Shown piece by piece: positions 1 through 12,014 of a stretch of DNA of 64,000 nucleotides (the first letter of the stretch is position 1; every line of letters begins with the position of its first letter). A program made the translations under genes and the position numbers. This DNA comes from an uncultured Eubacteriales bacterium (GTDB lineage: Bacteria > Bacillota > Clostridia > Christensenellales > Aristaeellaceae): assembly GCA_900315315.1 (NCBI GenBank), contig OMYT01000008.1, positions 1 to 64,000 of the forward strand, written 5' to 3'. Below the pieces are notes generated by a model. That model worked only from the letters and a program-made list of their open reading frames with translations. It was not told the DNA's origin and did no database searches.

Positions 1-3000
1 CTCATGCTTGTCAGTATCCGCCTGGCCGCTTACCGTGAACTCAGCCTGCGTCAGCTCTGTGCCGTCGTAGTCCTTGTTCGCGTCCTTTGCAGTGATCGTC
101 ACAGCTTTCGGGTTGATGGTGAAGGTACCATTCACATAGTCGACTATGTACTGATCCAGGTCGCTATTGCCGCTGGCGGTGATCGTGTATCCGCCCGCCT
201 TCACATCCTCGCCTTCCTCGCGGCTCAGACTGATGTTCAGCAGTTTACGCAGGGCGGTCTCGTCGTCTTCGTCCGCCGACAGTTTGCCGGTGATTGTCGC
301 CGTCAGGGCAGGATCGGTGGAAGAGTCATTGCTGTAGTCCTTGGATTTGTCATCCGCCGTCACAGTCAGGTTCTTTTTGTAGTATACCTCGATGACGTTT
401 TCGTCTTCCTTGTAACCAATTGTGATTTCACCGCTGTCGCCTACCTGCGTGTATCCGGAGATCGGGAAGCTCGGGGCTGTAATCGTAGTTTTGATATCAG
501 CTTTTTCCCTTGTCGCTGTCGCGATCTCGGTATCCGTGCCGTTCAGGATATAACGGATCGTGTAATAAGCCTTGCTCGCCTTGACGAGGGTTCCCCTATA
601 ATCACGGTGGTAGCCTTGAGCGCTCTTATCATTATAGGTATCGTTCTTCGACGGATCAAGGTACTGAGTCGTACCAAGTCTATCCCTTACGACAACATAT
701 TCGAATCGAGTCGTAAAGTAGGATACGGTATCATCAACAGTTTCATCGTCTGCCTTGTAGACATAGTCAACTTCATCCGTGTGATACACATAACCGGTAA
801 AGTCATAAGGTGCAGCCGGGATGAGTATCTGATCATCTTCTACTTTCGTAATAATGGTATTCTTATCATACTGAGTCGCCGGTCTCTCGTTGATACCGGT
901 CTTGCTCAGACGATACCAATCCTTACTGGGCGGACTTTCCTGGGTCGAGAAGGTAATCATGTTGTACAGCGGCTGATCCTTCTGTCCGTCATACAGCTTG
1001 ATGGCATAGTTACGGTGGAAGCTGCTGGTCTCATTCTCGTCTCTGTAACGATCTGATTCGGGGATCAGCCATTTGGCTTGCTTTGTTTTCGTGTCATAGC
1101 TGCCGCCGATCTTTTTGTAAATCGCTACGAACACATGAGACGGATTACCTGCGCCCAGCGTGGCCGTATAGTAGTTTGTAGTGTCGTTGGTATCCGGTTT
1201 GAACGGTCCGCGTACATTCGTATCCCAGTAGGTATAAGTCGTGCCGTTGAAGATGATATCTTCGAAGGGATACGGATCGGCTTCCCAGTCACCGTCAGCC
1301 ACGTCATGGTTCGTGCTGCTGCTTGTTTCGCCTGCCAGGTAGTAATCCAGATCATAGGCCGTCCTGGCAGTGGTCTTCTTCAGTCTGTACCAGGTCTTAG
1401 TGCCGTTGTAGTCGACTTCAGCCAGGTTGTACAGCGGTTCGGTCGCGTCTTTGATGGTCAGCGTGCCTGGTTCGTACGTGATCGTATAGTTGGTAATCTC
1501 TGCAGGACCCGTAACTGTGATAACATAGTCTGTAGGTTCTTCGCCGGGTGCACGGGACACCGTATAGCCGATCAGGCTCTCAGATTCGCCTTCAATCATA
1601 CCGGTCACAGTGGCAGTCAGCGGATCAGGATCCGTCACATGCAGCCTGTTCGACCGTTCAACATCGTTAGCCTTGACGATCACTGGCAGCTTGTTAACTG
1701 TTTGGTAACCATCTTCCTTCACCGTGAAGATAACGATGAAGTTGTCGCTATTGTTGCTGAACTGGTCAGCATCCAGCTTCATATACGTGGTGCCGGCGTC
1801 AGTTCGTGCCGCGGCAGCTGTTCCGTTGATGCCGATGTACTGATCAACATCATACAGCTTGTTGTCCGCTTTTGCGGTATAGCCGTTCACGCTGTGCTCT
1901 TCACCGTCGTAATCAACGGTACTGTTCGCGCCGGTGATCTCCACGTTCACGTTGATCGCATTAATCTTCTGGTAACCTTCAGTCACATTGAAGGTTACGG
2001 ACTTGAAGTTCGGATTGATGTTCGTGAATGTGCCCTTCAGCAGGTTCATGTCAGTCTGGCCGACATCAGTCCGTTTTGCTGTAGCCTCGCCGTCCGCCTT
2101 GGTAGCAACAGCGTAGGTGAAGTCCTTGGTTACATCGTACAGATCACTGCTCGCTGTCGCTGTATAGCCGCTGACGCTATGTTCTTCACCGTCATAATCA
2201 GCCGTATTGCTCTTTCCGACGATGGTGACAATCGCATCGATCGGGTTGATTACCAACTGACCGTCCACGATCACGAAGGTGACATCCTTGAAGTTGTCGT
2301 TGGTGTTCGTGAAGTCACTGGCCTTCAGTTCCATGTCGTAGCTGTTGGCGTCGGTTCCGCTCACGCTGGCCGTTCCGCTGAAGGTAAAGTCGGCTTCAGT
2401 GTACAGCGGTGTGCCGGTCTCGACCTCGTAGCCGGTCACGGTATGCTCTTTGCCGTCGTAGTCAAGTATGTCACTGTGCTCGGTGATGGTTACCGTCGTG
2501 TTAATCTGATCAATTGTCTGGTAGCCATCCGTCACGTTGAAGATGACCTTGGTAAAGTTTGTATTGGTGTTGGTGAACTGCTCGGCATCCAGACCCATAT
2601 AGGTTGTGCCGGAATCGGTCCGTGCCGCTGTTGCAGTAGCTGTTTCGCTGAAGGTGAAGTCATCTTCAGTATACAGCGGGCTGCTGATCGCAACATCGTA
2701 GCCGCTCACGCTGTGCTCTTTACCGTCGTAAGGCGTGGTGTTCTTGTGTCCGGTAATGGTCACAACCACTTCATCCACCGGAACAATCTCCTGATAGCCA
2801 TCGGTCACCAAGAAGTTGACCTTGGAGAAGTTGTTATTGGTATTAGCAAAGTCGTCAGCAGTAAGCCCCATCGGAGTCTTGCCATTGTTGGTCCGTACTG
2901 CCGCTGCTGTACCGGTGAAGTCGAAATCGTCTTCAGTGTACAGGCTGTTGCTGATCTCAACATTATAGCCGCTCACACTGTGTTCTTTGCCGTCATAGGT

Positions 3001-6000
3001 CGAGTTATCGGCAGCACCGGTAATGGTCACCGTCGCTTCGATCGGCTTGATCACCAACTGACCATCCACGATGGTGAATATCACGTTCGCGAAGTTGTTA
3101 TTGATGTTCGTGAAGTCGGCAGCCTTCAGTTCCATGTCATAGCTGGCGGCATCGGTACCGCTCACGCTGTCATTTCCGCTGAAGGTGAAGTCGTCCTCAG
3201 TGTACAGAGCGTTGTTGAACGCCACATCATAACCGGACACGGTATGCTCTTCGCCGTCATAGTTAGCTTCGCCTTTATGCTCAGTGATGGTCACGGTCAC
3301 ATCGATCGGATTAATCACCAACTGGCCGTCCACGATCTCGAACTCAACGTTTTCAAAATTCGGGTTGGTGTTCGTGAAGTCACTGGCCTTCAGTGCCATG
3401 TCATAACTGGTGGCGTTGGTGCCGCTCACGCTATCAGTTCCGCTGAAGGTGAAATCTGCCTCGGTATACAGCGGATTGTCAATACTAACATCGTAACCGG
3501 TCACGGTATGTTCTGCGCCGTCATAGTCCACTTTAGTGCTGTGTTCGGTGATTGTTACTTTCGCGGTGATCGGGTTGATCTTCTGGTAGCCGTCGGTCAC
3601 ATCGAATGTCACCGTGCCAAAGTTCGTATTGGTGTTGGTAAACAGGTCCTTCGTCAGGCCCATCTCGGTCTTGCCGGCGTCAGTCCTGGTCGCAGAGGCT
3701 GTTCCGTTGAACTTGATGTTCGTATTCACGTCATACAGCTCGTTGCTCGCTGTTGCGGTGTAGCCGCTGACGCTGTGGTCTTCGCCGTTATAGTCGGTAG
3801 TATTGTTCGCGCCGACCACGGTCACGGTCACATCGATCGGTTTGATCTCCTGATAACCGTCGGTCACTTCAAAGGTCACGGTACCAAAATTCTTATTGGT
3901 ATTGGTAAACTGTTCCTTCGTCAGGCCCATTCCGGTCTTGCCGGCGTCAGTCCGTTCCGCTGCGACTGTTCCGTTGAACTTGATATCTTTGTCAACGTTA
4001 TACAGCTCGCTGCTCGCTGTTGCAGTATAGCCGCTGACACTGTGGCCTTTACCGTCATAATCGGTGCTGTTGTTCGCGCCGACCACGGTCACTGTCACAT
4101 CGATTGGATCGATCACTAGCTGACCGTCTTCAATCACGAATTCAACATTCTCGAAGTTCGGGTTGGTATTCGTGAAGTCGTTCGCCGTCAGTTCCATGTC
4201 ATAGCTACCGGCATCGGTGCCGCTGACGCTGGCATTTCCGCTGAAGGTGAAGTCATCCTCGGTGTACAGCGCAGTACTGATATCGACGTCATACCCGGTC
4301 ACGGTATGCTCTTTGCCGTCGTAATCAACTTTATCATCATGCTCAGTGATGGTCACGGTTGCGCTGATCGGGTTGATTACCAGCTGGCCGTCTTTGATCA
4401 CAAAGTCGACCTTCGCGAAGTTCGGGTTGGTGTTCGTGAAGTCGGTAGACTTCAGTTCCATGTCGTAGCTGCCGGCGTTGGTGCCGCTGACACTGGCCGT
4501 TCCGTTGAAGGTGAAGTCAGATTCCTTATACAGCGGGTTGCTGATCGCTACGTCATAGCCGGTCACGGTATGTCCAGTGCCATCATAATTGATCTTATCA
4601 CTATGTTCGGTGATCGTCACCGTCGTGTTGATCGGGGTGATTGTCTGGTAGCCGTCGATCACGTTGAACGTAACATCCTTGAAGTTGCCGTTCGTATTGG
4701 TGAACTGTCCTTCAGCCAGACCCATGTATTCAGTGCCCGCGTCGGTCAGCTTCGCTTCCGTGGAAGTTCCGCTGAAGGTGAAGTAATCTTCAGTGTACAG
4801 CGGATTGCTGATCTCAACCTCATAGCCGCTCACACTATGCTCTTCGCCGTCGTAGGCAATCGTGTTGTTGTGTCCGGTGATAGTTACAACCACTTCTTCC
4901 ACCGGCGTGATAGCCTGGTAACCGTCGGTCACGTTGAAGGTGACCTTAGAGAAGTTGGTATTGTTGTTCGCAAAGTTGTCGGCGGTCAGGCCCATTTCCT
5001 TGGTACCTACTTCAGTCTGTGCCGCCGCAGCCGTTCCGGTGAAGTTGATGTCGCTGCTGACATTGTACAGCGTACTGTCCGCTTCAGCGACATAGCCGCT
5101 GACGCTGTGTTCAGCACCATTATAGATCGTGGTGTTATAATTTCCGGTAATGGTCACCGTCGTTGCGATCGGCTTGATCACCAGCTGCCCATCCTCAATC
5201 GTGAAGGTCACGTTTGCGAAGTTGTTATTGGTGTTTGTGAAGTCTTCAGGCTTCAGCTCCATGTCATAACTGGTAGCATTGGTGCCGCTCACACTGTCAT
5301 TTCCGCTGAAAGTGTAGTCAGCCGTGGTATACAGCGCATTGCTGATGTTCTTCACATCATAGCCGGTCACGGTATGTTCTTCACCGTCGTAATCGACTTC
5401 GTCGCCGTGCTCAGTGATAGTTACTGTCACGTCGATCGGGGTGATCTTCTGGTAACCATCATTGATGATGAAGTTCACTTTGCTGAAGTTCTTGTTATTG
5501 TTGCCGAACAGGCCTTCTTCAGTCAAGCCCATGTAGGTGGTACCGGCATCCTGTTGTGTTGCGGTGGCTTCTTTCTCGCTGCTGAAGGAGATGTCACGAT
5601 CAACATCGTACAGATCGCTATCAGCAGTCGCGGTATAGCCTGTCACAGTATGGGCTTCACCATCATAAGGCAGTGTGCTGTTGTTACCGACGATGGTCAC
5701 CGTCGTTTCGATCGGTTCGATTGTCTGGTAACCATCAGCCACTTCGAAGGTCACCTTCTTGAAGTTCTTGCTCTTGTTGCCAAACTGTTCGGCCTTCAGG
5801 CCCATGTATGTGGTATCTGCGTCAGTCCGTGTGGCGGAAGCCGTTCCGCTGAAGGTGATGTCAGCAACATTGTAGAGATCGCCTTCCGCTTTCGCGGTGT
5901 AGCCGGACACGGTATGGGCTTCACCATCGTAAGGCAGCGTGCTGTTGTTGCCGATGATGGTTACCTTCGCGTCGATCGGTTCGATCGTCATCCAGCCATC

Positions 6001-9000
6001 TTCTGTCACTGTGAAGGTGACATCGAAGTTGGCATTATTGTTGCTGAACTGATCAGCCTTCAGCCCCATCTTGTAGGTACCCGCATCAGTGCCCTTGGCA
6101 ATTGCTTCGCCATTGAAGGAGATGTCGTTCACGGTGTAAAGGCTGTCACTGATATGAGTATCGTAGTCTTCAATTGTCTGCTCAGTTCCGTTGTAAGATT
6201 TGGAATCCGCTTTACCGCTGATTTCAACAGTAACCTTTCTGGTATTGATGGTGAAGTCAGCTTTGTTCACGGTCACCGCATAGTTATCGTTTGCCATGAA
6301 GTCCGCGGTGAGAGCGCTGGGATAACTGCCGGCATTGTTCTCATCCGTATTCGTCCGGACGAAAGAGATTGTGCCGAGATCTGTATCGTTCACCAGGCCA
6401 TCAACCGTGCCGGTGAATTCAGGATCCGCTTCGCCATAGGTCTTGCTGGCAGCTTCCACCGTGATCGTAACAGCCTTCGCGTTGACGGTCAGCGTGCCAT
6501 CCGCTGTCGTGATGTTCGTGAAGTTCGCAGTCTTGTCTTCACCGGCCGCGTTCTTGATCACGTAGCTGTTCACTGCATTGGCACTGCTGCCAGCATTCAG
6601 CTGGTTGCCCGTCGCGGTGCCTTCAATCGTGAAGCCATCTGGCAGGCCTGTCGCGCTCACGCTGTTATTCGTCAGCTCGCTGCCATCATAGTCCTTGCTA
6701 CCGCTGCCTGCGGTCACTACGATCGCTGTAGCGTTCTCATTGACTGTCAGCGTGCCCAGTTCTTCGCTGATTGTGTAGTTGTCCGCATTGGTGGTGCCCC
6801 AGTCAATGCTGTAGGTATTGCTGGTGCTGCCTACTTCCGTGATCGTGCCCGTCGCGATCACTTCCGCGTTCTCGCCATTAATCAGGCCTGTGATGCCCGC
6901 TTCGCTGTTCGTCAGCGGTGCTCCATCATATGCCTTGCTCGCAGATCCGGTCGTGATCGTAACAGCCTTCGCGTTGACGGTCAGATCTCCGGCCGCTACG
7001 CTGATCGCATAGTTCGTCGTGACGTCTTCGCCGTCAGCATTCGTGATTACGACTTCGTCAGCTGCCGTGATTGTTCCGGCGTATGCCGTCGTGCTCGCTT
7101 CCACACCGCTGGCGCTGAAGACCGCATTGTGCGTATGGCCATCCAGCAATCCGCCAACTATTGCCGTCTCGGGCTTCGTTAGTGTACTCTTTCGTCTCGC
7201 TTGTGCCCGCGATCAGTACCGGACGTGCCGTGATGCTCAGCGTCACTTCGCCCGTTACAGGATTATTGTAGTTAGGGTTCGTCGCACGATAACGAATCGT
7301 CGTGTCTCCCGCATTCGTCGCGGTCAGACTGCTCAGATTAGTCGTCCAGTTCTCGCCGTCTGCGCTGTATTCGATTGTCGTCGTTCCCGTTGCGGCATTG
7401 GCTGTCGCTTCGTTCTCCAGGTTATGCGGTTCTCCGTCGTACACGAAGCTGTCGCCATTGAAGGTTACTCCGAACGTCGCATTCGTCTTCGTGATTGTCA
7501 GCGTGATTGTCAGGCTGCCAGGCGTGTATGTTACATCATAATATGTAGGAATTCCGGTGATTCCAGCTTGATCAGCCTCTGTCAGATAGGACTTGGGGCT
7601 CTCAGATACATTTGTGATGGAAGGAGCTGCTCCAAGTGCTGTTTCAATGGTTGCTACATCATCATTCAAAGCTCCAGTAATCGTGTAGCTACCATTCAGC
7701 GGCTGCTCATCATACGTCTTGCTGTCTGTCTTGGCAGTAATTGTCAGAGGCAGTGTATAGTAGATAGTCAGTACATTATCGCCATCAGTTATAGTGATAC
7801 TAGTAGTTGGATTCCTATCTGCGGTTGTCAGGTCCTTTTCGCTGTAAGTTGTTGCCAGTGTGGCAGATACTGTTGAGCCCTCAGATGCATTACCAGTTTC
7901 ATCAGCTTTTACCGGGATCGTAGTATCCTTCAGGTAATGATGAATCGTATATTCTTTGTTTTGCTTCCATGTGCCGGTGATTGTTACATCTTCTTCACCC
8001 ATCGTGAAATTGGCAGCTGCAGCATCTCCGATCTTCCACCCCGTGAAAGTGTAGCCGTCAACTGCAACTGGTGCATCCGCAATCGTGACTGCCTCGTCCT
8101 TTGCGTACTCTGCTTCTGCGGGCGGTGTTATACCTGTGGGTACATCACCAGCATAAACATATGTGACTTTGTGCTTGACTGCATTTATTGGATTAGGTGC
8201 TCCAGCCTCGTTGAGGTAGATTGTTCCATTATCTGTTCCTGTTGTAAAGCTAACTGCCCCATTATTGAGCCTCGATTCCGGAATGCTCTTGGTTGCAATT
8301 GTATTGATAACAAGGCCATTAAACGGATTCACTGTAAAATCGTATTTTTGGTTCGCTTTTAACGTCAGTACTAAAGGATTGTTTATTTCAATATTCTGTG
8401 TCGTTACCTTCTTGTTCCAATCTTTTCCCCACTCATTTACTTCTGTAAAGCTGTGCGGCCCTACTGTTGCCCCTTGTGTGACAGCATTTAATATGATAGT
8501 TACCACTACAGTGGCATTTCCAGTAGGTCTCTGAATCTCTGTTGAACTAAACCGCGCTGTATATGTTGCATTATCATTGGCTGCAACAATGTTTGGCGAC
8601 CATTGTCCATTGAAAGAATAATTGTATTCTGTATCAGAATTTTTGGTCGGTGTGTCACCGGTATAAACCGGTACAGTGCCTTTGTTTACTTTTTCTGTGT
8701 ATAGAGTGTCTCCGTTGCCATCAACCCAGGTTATTGTATACTTTGTTGTTTCCTCTTGCCCTGTTGTCTGGCCATCCTTCGGACCAACCAAATAATAAAG
8801 AACAATATCTCCTGAACCTTGCCAGTAGATATTCATTTTGTTCTCAGTGGTAATATTGGGTATTGTGGTGTTCTGATCAAAACTATATCCATAATAACTA
8901 ATATTATAGTCTACATTCTTAGCTGATTTTATGGTCGATTCAAGACCCGTCATATACTTTTCAGGAAGATAGAATGATAACGCTTTTCTTATATCTTTTC

Positions 9001-9601
9001 CGTTATACTGTTTAAGTTCAATTTTCTCTCCTGGTAAATCATTATTGATTGGTTTAAGAGCCTCCTGCGAATCGAGACTGTCTTTTGTGTCATTATGCTC
9101 ACCATCCCAGAATAGACCTGCAAGTCCATCTGAAATTTCGCCAAATGTTCTTTTTTCAAGTTCTTCGCTATTTCTCTTTGTATAGATCATCATATAGCGA
9201 ATGTGAATGGAAACCCCTTGATTGGGCTGAACAAGGAAAGTCAGTTTTCCTTCTTCCCAGGTTCTCTTCATATCATCATTGCATTCCGGAATGTGTTTCG
9301 GTGAATAACTGGAAGGATTTCCTTTCACTCCCGTTTCACCGTATTTTTCAAGAATGAGGTTCTTTCCGTTATAGGTATAAGTACCCTCTATAACGTACTG
9401 AACATCAAAAGTCTTGTCCTCATTAGGGGGTGTCCCCTCACTCACCGTTTCCAGCTCTTTATAACCTGCTCCAAGCGTAGGAGCCGGTTTATCATTTACT
9501 GGCAGCACTTCCTCGGCAAACACTGGTACTGGTGACAGATTCAGTACCATTACCAGGGTCAGCAACCATGCTACTATTCTGGTCTTGCTCTTGTTCATCA
9601 T
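1..9601 (-). CDS. Giant secreted MBG-repeat surface protein (3' end off window; apparent frameshift)
   Basis: The chosen ATG follows AAAGGAAG at good spacing and opens a type I signal peptide ending VPVFA (about residue 29). Then come about 250 unrecognised residues, an InlB-B/MucBP-like repeat (about 288-355), a second one ending ITGTWKQ (about 475-542), and MBG-type modules with YDG/YDE motifs from about 625. The frame breaks at the GGG run at 7171-7173: removing one base gives EYTNEAETAIVGGLLDG, and that frame then stays open to the window edge. Downstream are more MBG domains, 17 tandem units (listed separately), two copies of a WYRLKKT/YHR module, a MucBP-like domain and further MBG units. 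No sortase signal is visible because the C-terminus is missing. By family analogy it is an extended cell-surface stalk or adhesin; ligand unknown. It is the last of three similar secreted genes on this strand. The frameshift may be a sequencing error, phase variation or true decay. Confidence 0.75.
590..1450 (-). repeat. Two copies of an unnamed surface-protein module (LYN...YRLxKT...HR(N/D)Y)
   Basis: Inside the giant protein two consecutive blocks of roughly 130-150 residues share the same landmarks: LYN, then WYRLKKT or WYRLSKT, a YPFEDIIFNG or YDFTG motif, aromatic pairs (YYT, YFTT), and a closing FHRNYAIKL or YHRDYRGTL. A third copy is in the adjacent surface protein, with LYNFLIINGTYYRLKKT and YHRNYTAML around 10180-10590. 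I do not recognise it as a named family. Confidence 0.65.
1690..6235 (-). repeat. Seventeen tandem ~88-residue YDG/MBG-like units in two sequence classes
   Basis: Translating the minus strand gives 17 consecutive units of roughly 265 bp, each with a YDG-x-EH motif near the start, an LY(T/D/N) motif in the middle and an F-x-N-x-N-x-NF motif near the end. They fall into two classes. Class A has EHTVTGYDV, VSGTDA-SYDMEL and a DGQLVI end. Class B has EHSVSGYTA, TDAGTTYMGL and a DGYQ-I end. Reading from the N-terminal side, the order is three B-like units, A, BB, AA, BB, AA, BB, A, BB. Divergence between units is large at the DNA level, so this is an old array rather than a fresh amplification. 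Confidence 0.85.
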
Positions 9602-9686
9602 GCGGATCTTCCTTTCATCACGCGAGTGGCTCATTTAGGCTCAATCATTGAATCCGTTCTGTATTACAATGCTGGGTTTCTTACCG

Positions 9687-11951
9687 TTATTGTACATCCA
9701 CAGCAATAGCTCTCCAGATGTAATTGGTCGTTTCCGAGTTTAACGTGTACGTATAACGTCTTGCATTTGCACCAGGAATATTTACCCAGTCTTCACGGTC
9801 CGTCGAGTACTGCCACTGAAGTGTATATGATTTACCTTCAAAACCAGTTAGTTTTGCTGTCAATGTTATACGGGCACCTTCATAACCTTCTTGTCCGTCA
9901 GGCCAATCAGATTCAATGTAGATGCTCATTGGGACTGCCGCCGCCTGTTCATTCCACTGCGCATACAAAGTAATATCTTCTTTTATCTCAAACGTATCAT
10001 TCGCAGCGTAAGTAGTTCCTGTACCATCACTCACAGTATTCCAACCCGCAAAGGTGAAACCTTCTTTGGTCGGGGCAGGAAGTGTAATCATTGTGCTTTC
10101 TGCTTCATTGATTTCATCTATTGCTTCCTCTGTTCCCTGGAAACTGACTGTATAATACTCAAGATTCCCTTCATGGAGCATGGCTGTATAATTTCTGTGG
10201 TAAGCATCTGTATTATTCGGAACATCCCAGGCAGGTCCATCCAGCCATCCCTTAGGATCATTATACCAGGATAGGACTTTATTCATCACACGGCTTTTGG
10301 GAATATCAACAGATTCATACGTCACTGTGTAATATGACACAAATTTTTCAGGTGCAACATATGAACTATCCCTGTAAACATACTTCTTCCCATCAAGATT
10401 CAACACAACACCATTGAAGTCATATTCCTCAGGATTGCACTTAAGAACATGTTTCTTCGTAGCAGCTTTGCTATCACTACTATTCATCACCTCATCCAGT
10501 ACATCTTCAAGCGGTGCAGCAACGACTGTCGTTTTCTTAAGTCTATAGTAAGTTCCATTGATTATGAGGAAGTTATAAAGATCCTGTTCTACGGGTTCAA
10601 GGCGTACTTCCTCACGTTTGCCGCGGTAAAGCACGAACTGCTCATTCGATGCCGGATCTCCTTTTGATTCCGCTCCCTGGAATCCATTATTCGCATTATG
10701 TGATTTAAGATTGAGCGCATAATTATCGCTATTCTTTATTCCAATCCTACCATTGGACATCTCCGTTACGATCAACGATTGCGGACTGGTTCTCATTTTC
10801 ACTCTTTTTGTTTTTCCGTCGATAAACAAATACTTACCATTGCTTGATATATAGTATGTGCCATCGCTCTGTTTCTCAAATTTCCAATAATCAACAGACT
10901 CCAGATCCGTCTCGATTAATCCATCGCCGACTTCTTTATACTTTGCACCAGCCAAACGATTGTCGCTTCTTTCGGTGGCAGTCAGTAAAGCATTACCGTT
11001 TACATTCAAAGTACCGAGTACATACGATCCGCTGATGCCATCTACCTCTTCGACCGTCAGTATTCCTTTTGTCACTGTAACACGATAGTTGCCCTTTTCC
11101 GAGATATTCTCATTCGGAACAATATACTTTACGCCATCCTGTTCAAGCGTTGTCAATTCATAATCAATTTTATCTTCACCAAAGAGCCCGGTCACAGTTG
11201 CTGTAAATACGGGCGTCTCGCCCTCTTTAACCGTTACATCATCAATAGTCAAAGTTGCTTCAGCACGATTGATCTTCATCCATCCATTGCTGTATTCAAT
11301 GGTGGCATCATTTTGTCCGTCACCATTGGTATCATAAATGAAGTCGCCATCTTCAAACTTGATCGGATATACTCCGCAGTCCTTTGCTTTGACAGTTCTG
11401 TCATTTATAATGCTCAACTTGTCTTCATCATAAGGTCCATTTGCCGTTATTGAATATCCGGCTGTCTGTTCCTCTCCATTATATGTATATGTCTGATGAT
11501 TACCAGAGATCAGAATATAAACATCTTCATCCGGTTCCTCAGAGGTTTCTTCTGTCCCCTCTGCTTTTTCCGTCCCGGCTATGACACGCAGCTTCACGCT
11601 ATCAGTGTAGGTGGTATCCCTGTTCTGTTCTGCTGCAGTAATAGTAACTGTACCGGTACTCAGCGGTGTAACAACACCATCTTCGTCCACGGTAGCAATT
11701 GTTTCGTCACTACTGGACCACTTCAGAGTATAATCTGAAGAATACTCCATCTCGTAAGTCTCGCCGATCTTAATGAATTTCTGCGGCGACTTAACCTCCA
11801 GTTTCGTGCGGAGTGCATCAGGAGAAGAACCTTCAATAATATTACTGATGTTTTCGCCGTCAGTTTCTCCATCCGCCATCGCCGGGATCATCTGGAAGAC
11901 CAGCAGCAGGGCCAGCATCCAGGCGGCTAATTTCTTCATGTTGATTTTCAT
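9687..11951 (-). CDS. Secreted multidomain Ig-like surface protein
   Basis: 754 residues; the ATG follows GAGGGAGGAAG. There is a signal peptide (LLLVFQMIPAMA). Domains in order: a BIG2-type Ig fold with LKWSSSDETIATVDEDG (about 50-125); one or two MBG-like modules with YTYNGEEQT (about 150-305); a beta-trefoil/RICIN-like stretch with YWKFEKQSDGTYYISSNG and NYALNLKSHN (about 310-440), which could bind carbohydrate; one copy of the YRLKKT/YHRNY module (about 450-600); an InlB-B repeat, GFTFAGWNT...LYAQW (about 610-675); and a C-terminal Ig-like domain with LQWQYSTDREDWVNIPGAN. There is no LPXTG motif or C-terminal anchor, so it is either released or held non-covalently. The last domain is homologous to the C-terminal domain of the next gene upstream, and the YRLKKT module to the giant protein downstream. 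I infer that all three work at one surface structure. Confidence 0.8.
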   Translation of the reverse strand: MKINMKKLAAWMLALLLVFQMIPAMADGETDGENISNIIEGSSPDALRTKLEVKSPQKFIKIGETYEMEYSSDYTLKWSSSDETIATVDEDGVVTPLSTGTVTITAAEQNRDTTYTDSVKLRVIAGTEKAEGTEETSEEPDEDVYILISGNHQTYTYNGEEQTAGYSITANGPYDEDKLSIINDRTVKAKDCGVYPIKFEDGDFIYDTNGDGQNDATIEYSNGWMKINRAEATLTIDDVTVKEGETPVFTATVTGLFGEDKIDYELTTLEQDGVKYIVPNENISEKGNYRVTVTKGILTVEEVDGISGSYVLGTLNVNGNALLTATERSDNRLAGAKYKEVGDGLIETDLESVDYWKFEKQSDGTYYISSNGKYLFIDGKTKRVKMRTSPQSLIVTEMSNGRIGIKNSDNYALNLKSHNANNGFQGAESKGDPASNEQFVLYRGKREEVRLEPVEQDLYNFLIINGTYYRLKKTTVVAAPLEDVLDEVMNSSDSKAATKKHVLKCNPEEYDFNGVVLNLDGKKYVYRDSSYVAPEKFVSYYTVTYESVDIPKSRVMNKVLSWYNDPKGWLDGPAWDVPNNTDAYHRNYTAMLHEGNLEYYTVSFQGTEEAIDEINEAESTMITLPAPTKEGFTFAGWNTVSDGTGTTYAANDTFEIKEDITLYAQWNEQAAAVPMSIYIESDWPDGQEGYEGARITLTAKLTGFEGKSYTLQWQYSTDREDWVNIPGANARRYTYTLNSETTNYIWRAIAVDVQ

Positions 11952-12014
11952 GCTCTCTTCCTCCCTCTCAGTTTGGGGATTATCCTTGGTCGTTTTGGAC
12001 TTCGGTCTGTTTTA

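Noticed and set aside
1690-6235. Regular repeats that might suggest a CRISPR array
   Set aside because: The units are about 265 bp, diverged and in-frame protein modules. There are no short identical repeats with unique spacers and no cas genes.
4-7182. Three very long plus-strand ORFs opposite the giant surface protein
   Set aside because: They lack signal peptides, family motifs and ribosome binding sites. Their apparent repetitiveness is the antisense image of the minus-strand repeats, whose translation is a coherent MBG-type protein.
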